DNA from: Candidatus Thorarchaeota archaeon MP11T_1
Lineage (GTDB): Archaea > Asgardarchaeota > Thorarchaeia > Thorarchaeales > Thorarchaeaceae
Length of the DNA stretch: 6,519 nt
Assembly: GCA_002825515.1 (NCBI GenBank)
Contig: PJET01000222.1
Location: 1 to 6,519, forward strand
Direction: 5' to 3'
Numbering within the stretch: the stretch's first letter is position 1; every line of letters starts with the position of its first letter. The notes under the pieces were generated by a model. That model saw only the letters and a program-made list of their open reading frames with translations. It was not told the DNA's origin and ran no database searches. This document shows positions 6,370 to 6,519 of this stretch, one piece after another. The position numbers were made by a program, and so were the translations under genes.

Positions 6370-6519
6370 ATGAGTGTAAATGAGAGGGTACTTGTAAGGT
6401 TTGCAGGTCCTGAAGACCTTGAATGGAGTGTTGTTGAAGACAATTATGTTACAGAGCAGGTCATACGTCATAAAATTGTTCAGAATGAGATTGTGATCGC
6501 TGAGCTTGATGGGCAATCC
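6370..6519 (+). CDS. Probable GNAT-family N-acetyltransferase, 3'-truncated by window edge
   Basis: Fifty codons are present from the ATG at 6370 and the frame is still open at the window edge. VLVRFAGPEDLEWSV looks like the first strand and helix of a GNAT fold, and ends in the pattern K-I-V-x-N-E-I-V-I-A-E-L-D-G, the usual strand-turn (VAE-x-DG) that precedes acetyl-CoA binding motif A. The diagnostic Q/R-x-x-G-x-G/A loop lies outside the window, so the call rests on the N-terminal pattern only. The target is unknown. A weak GTGGGA lies 6 nt before the ATG. The gene follows the MFS gene by 60 bp on the same strand. Confidence 0.6.
   Translation, partial: MSVNERVLVRFAGPEDLEWSVVEDNYVTEQVIRHKIVQNEIVIAELDGQS

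Noticed and set aside
4902..6519. Functional copper cluster including the MFS and GNAT genes
   Set aside because: Same strand and short gaps are the only link; neither gene shows metal motifs, so co-function with copA is not supported.

Overview
The window most likely comes from an Asgard archaeon, possibly a Thorarchaeota-like lineage. The main pointer is a complete Rab/Ras-type small GTPase (1417-2004) with eukaryote-like G1-G5 motifs, sitting in otherwise prokaryotic DNA: compact genes, Shine-Dalgarno sites, a TTG start, and neighbours of archaeal/bacterial type. GC content is moderate (low to mid 40s percent by eye). The lineage is inferred from gene content only; no marker gene is present.

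Layout, left to right. Positions 1-734 (+) hold the C-terminal two thirds of an AlkZ/YcaQ-type winged-helix DNA glycosylase whose start lies outside the window. A small hypothetical gene (747-998, -) converges on it with a 12-bp gap. Positions 999-1416 contain no convincing gene, but they hold a dense cluster of TAACC/GGTTA half-sites with a perfect 16-bp palindrome next to a TATA-like box, then a T-tract, then the Shine-Dalgarno of the GTPase gene. After the GTPase come a copper-type P1B ATPase (2088-4901, +) carrying two tandem C-terminal YHS/TRASH-type metal-binding modules, an MFS transporter of the GPH/SLC45-like type (4969-6309, +), and the first 50 codons of a probable GNAT acetyltransferase (6370 to the window end, +).

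The four + strand genes from the GTPase onward run in one direction with gaps of 83, 67 and 60 bp. They could be partly co-transcribed, but each gap is long enough for its own promoter. The clear biological statement is copper export: CopA would move Cu(I) out of the cytoplasm, and its extra Cys-rich modules at both ends probably acquire or sense metal. Nothing in the sequence ties the GTPase, the MFS transporter or the acetyltransferase to copper. I see no rRNA, tRNA, CRISPR array or intact mobile element. The points most worth a second look are the C-terminal double-YHS CopA architecture, the palindromic half-site cluster upstream of the GTPase, and a TTAAC-N4-GTTAA operator-like site directly in front of copA.
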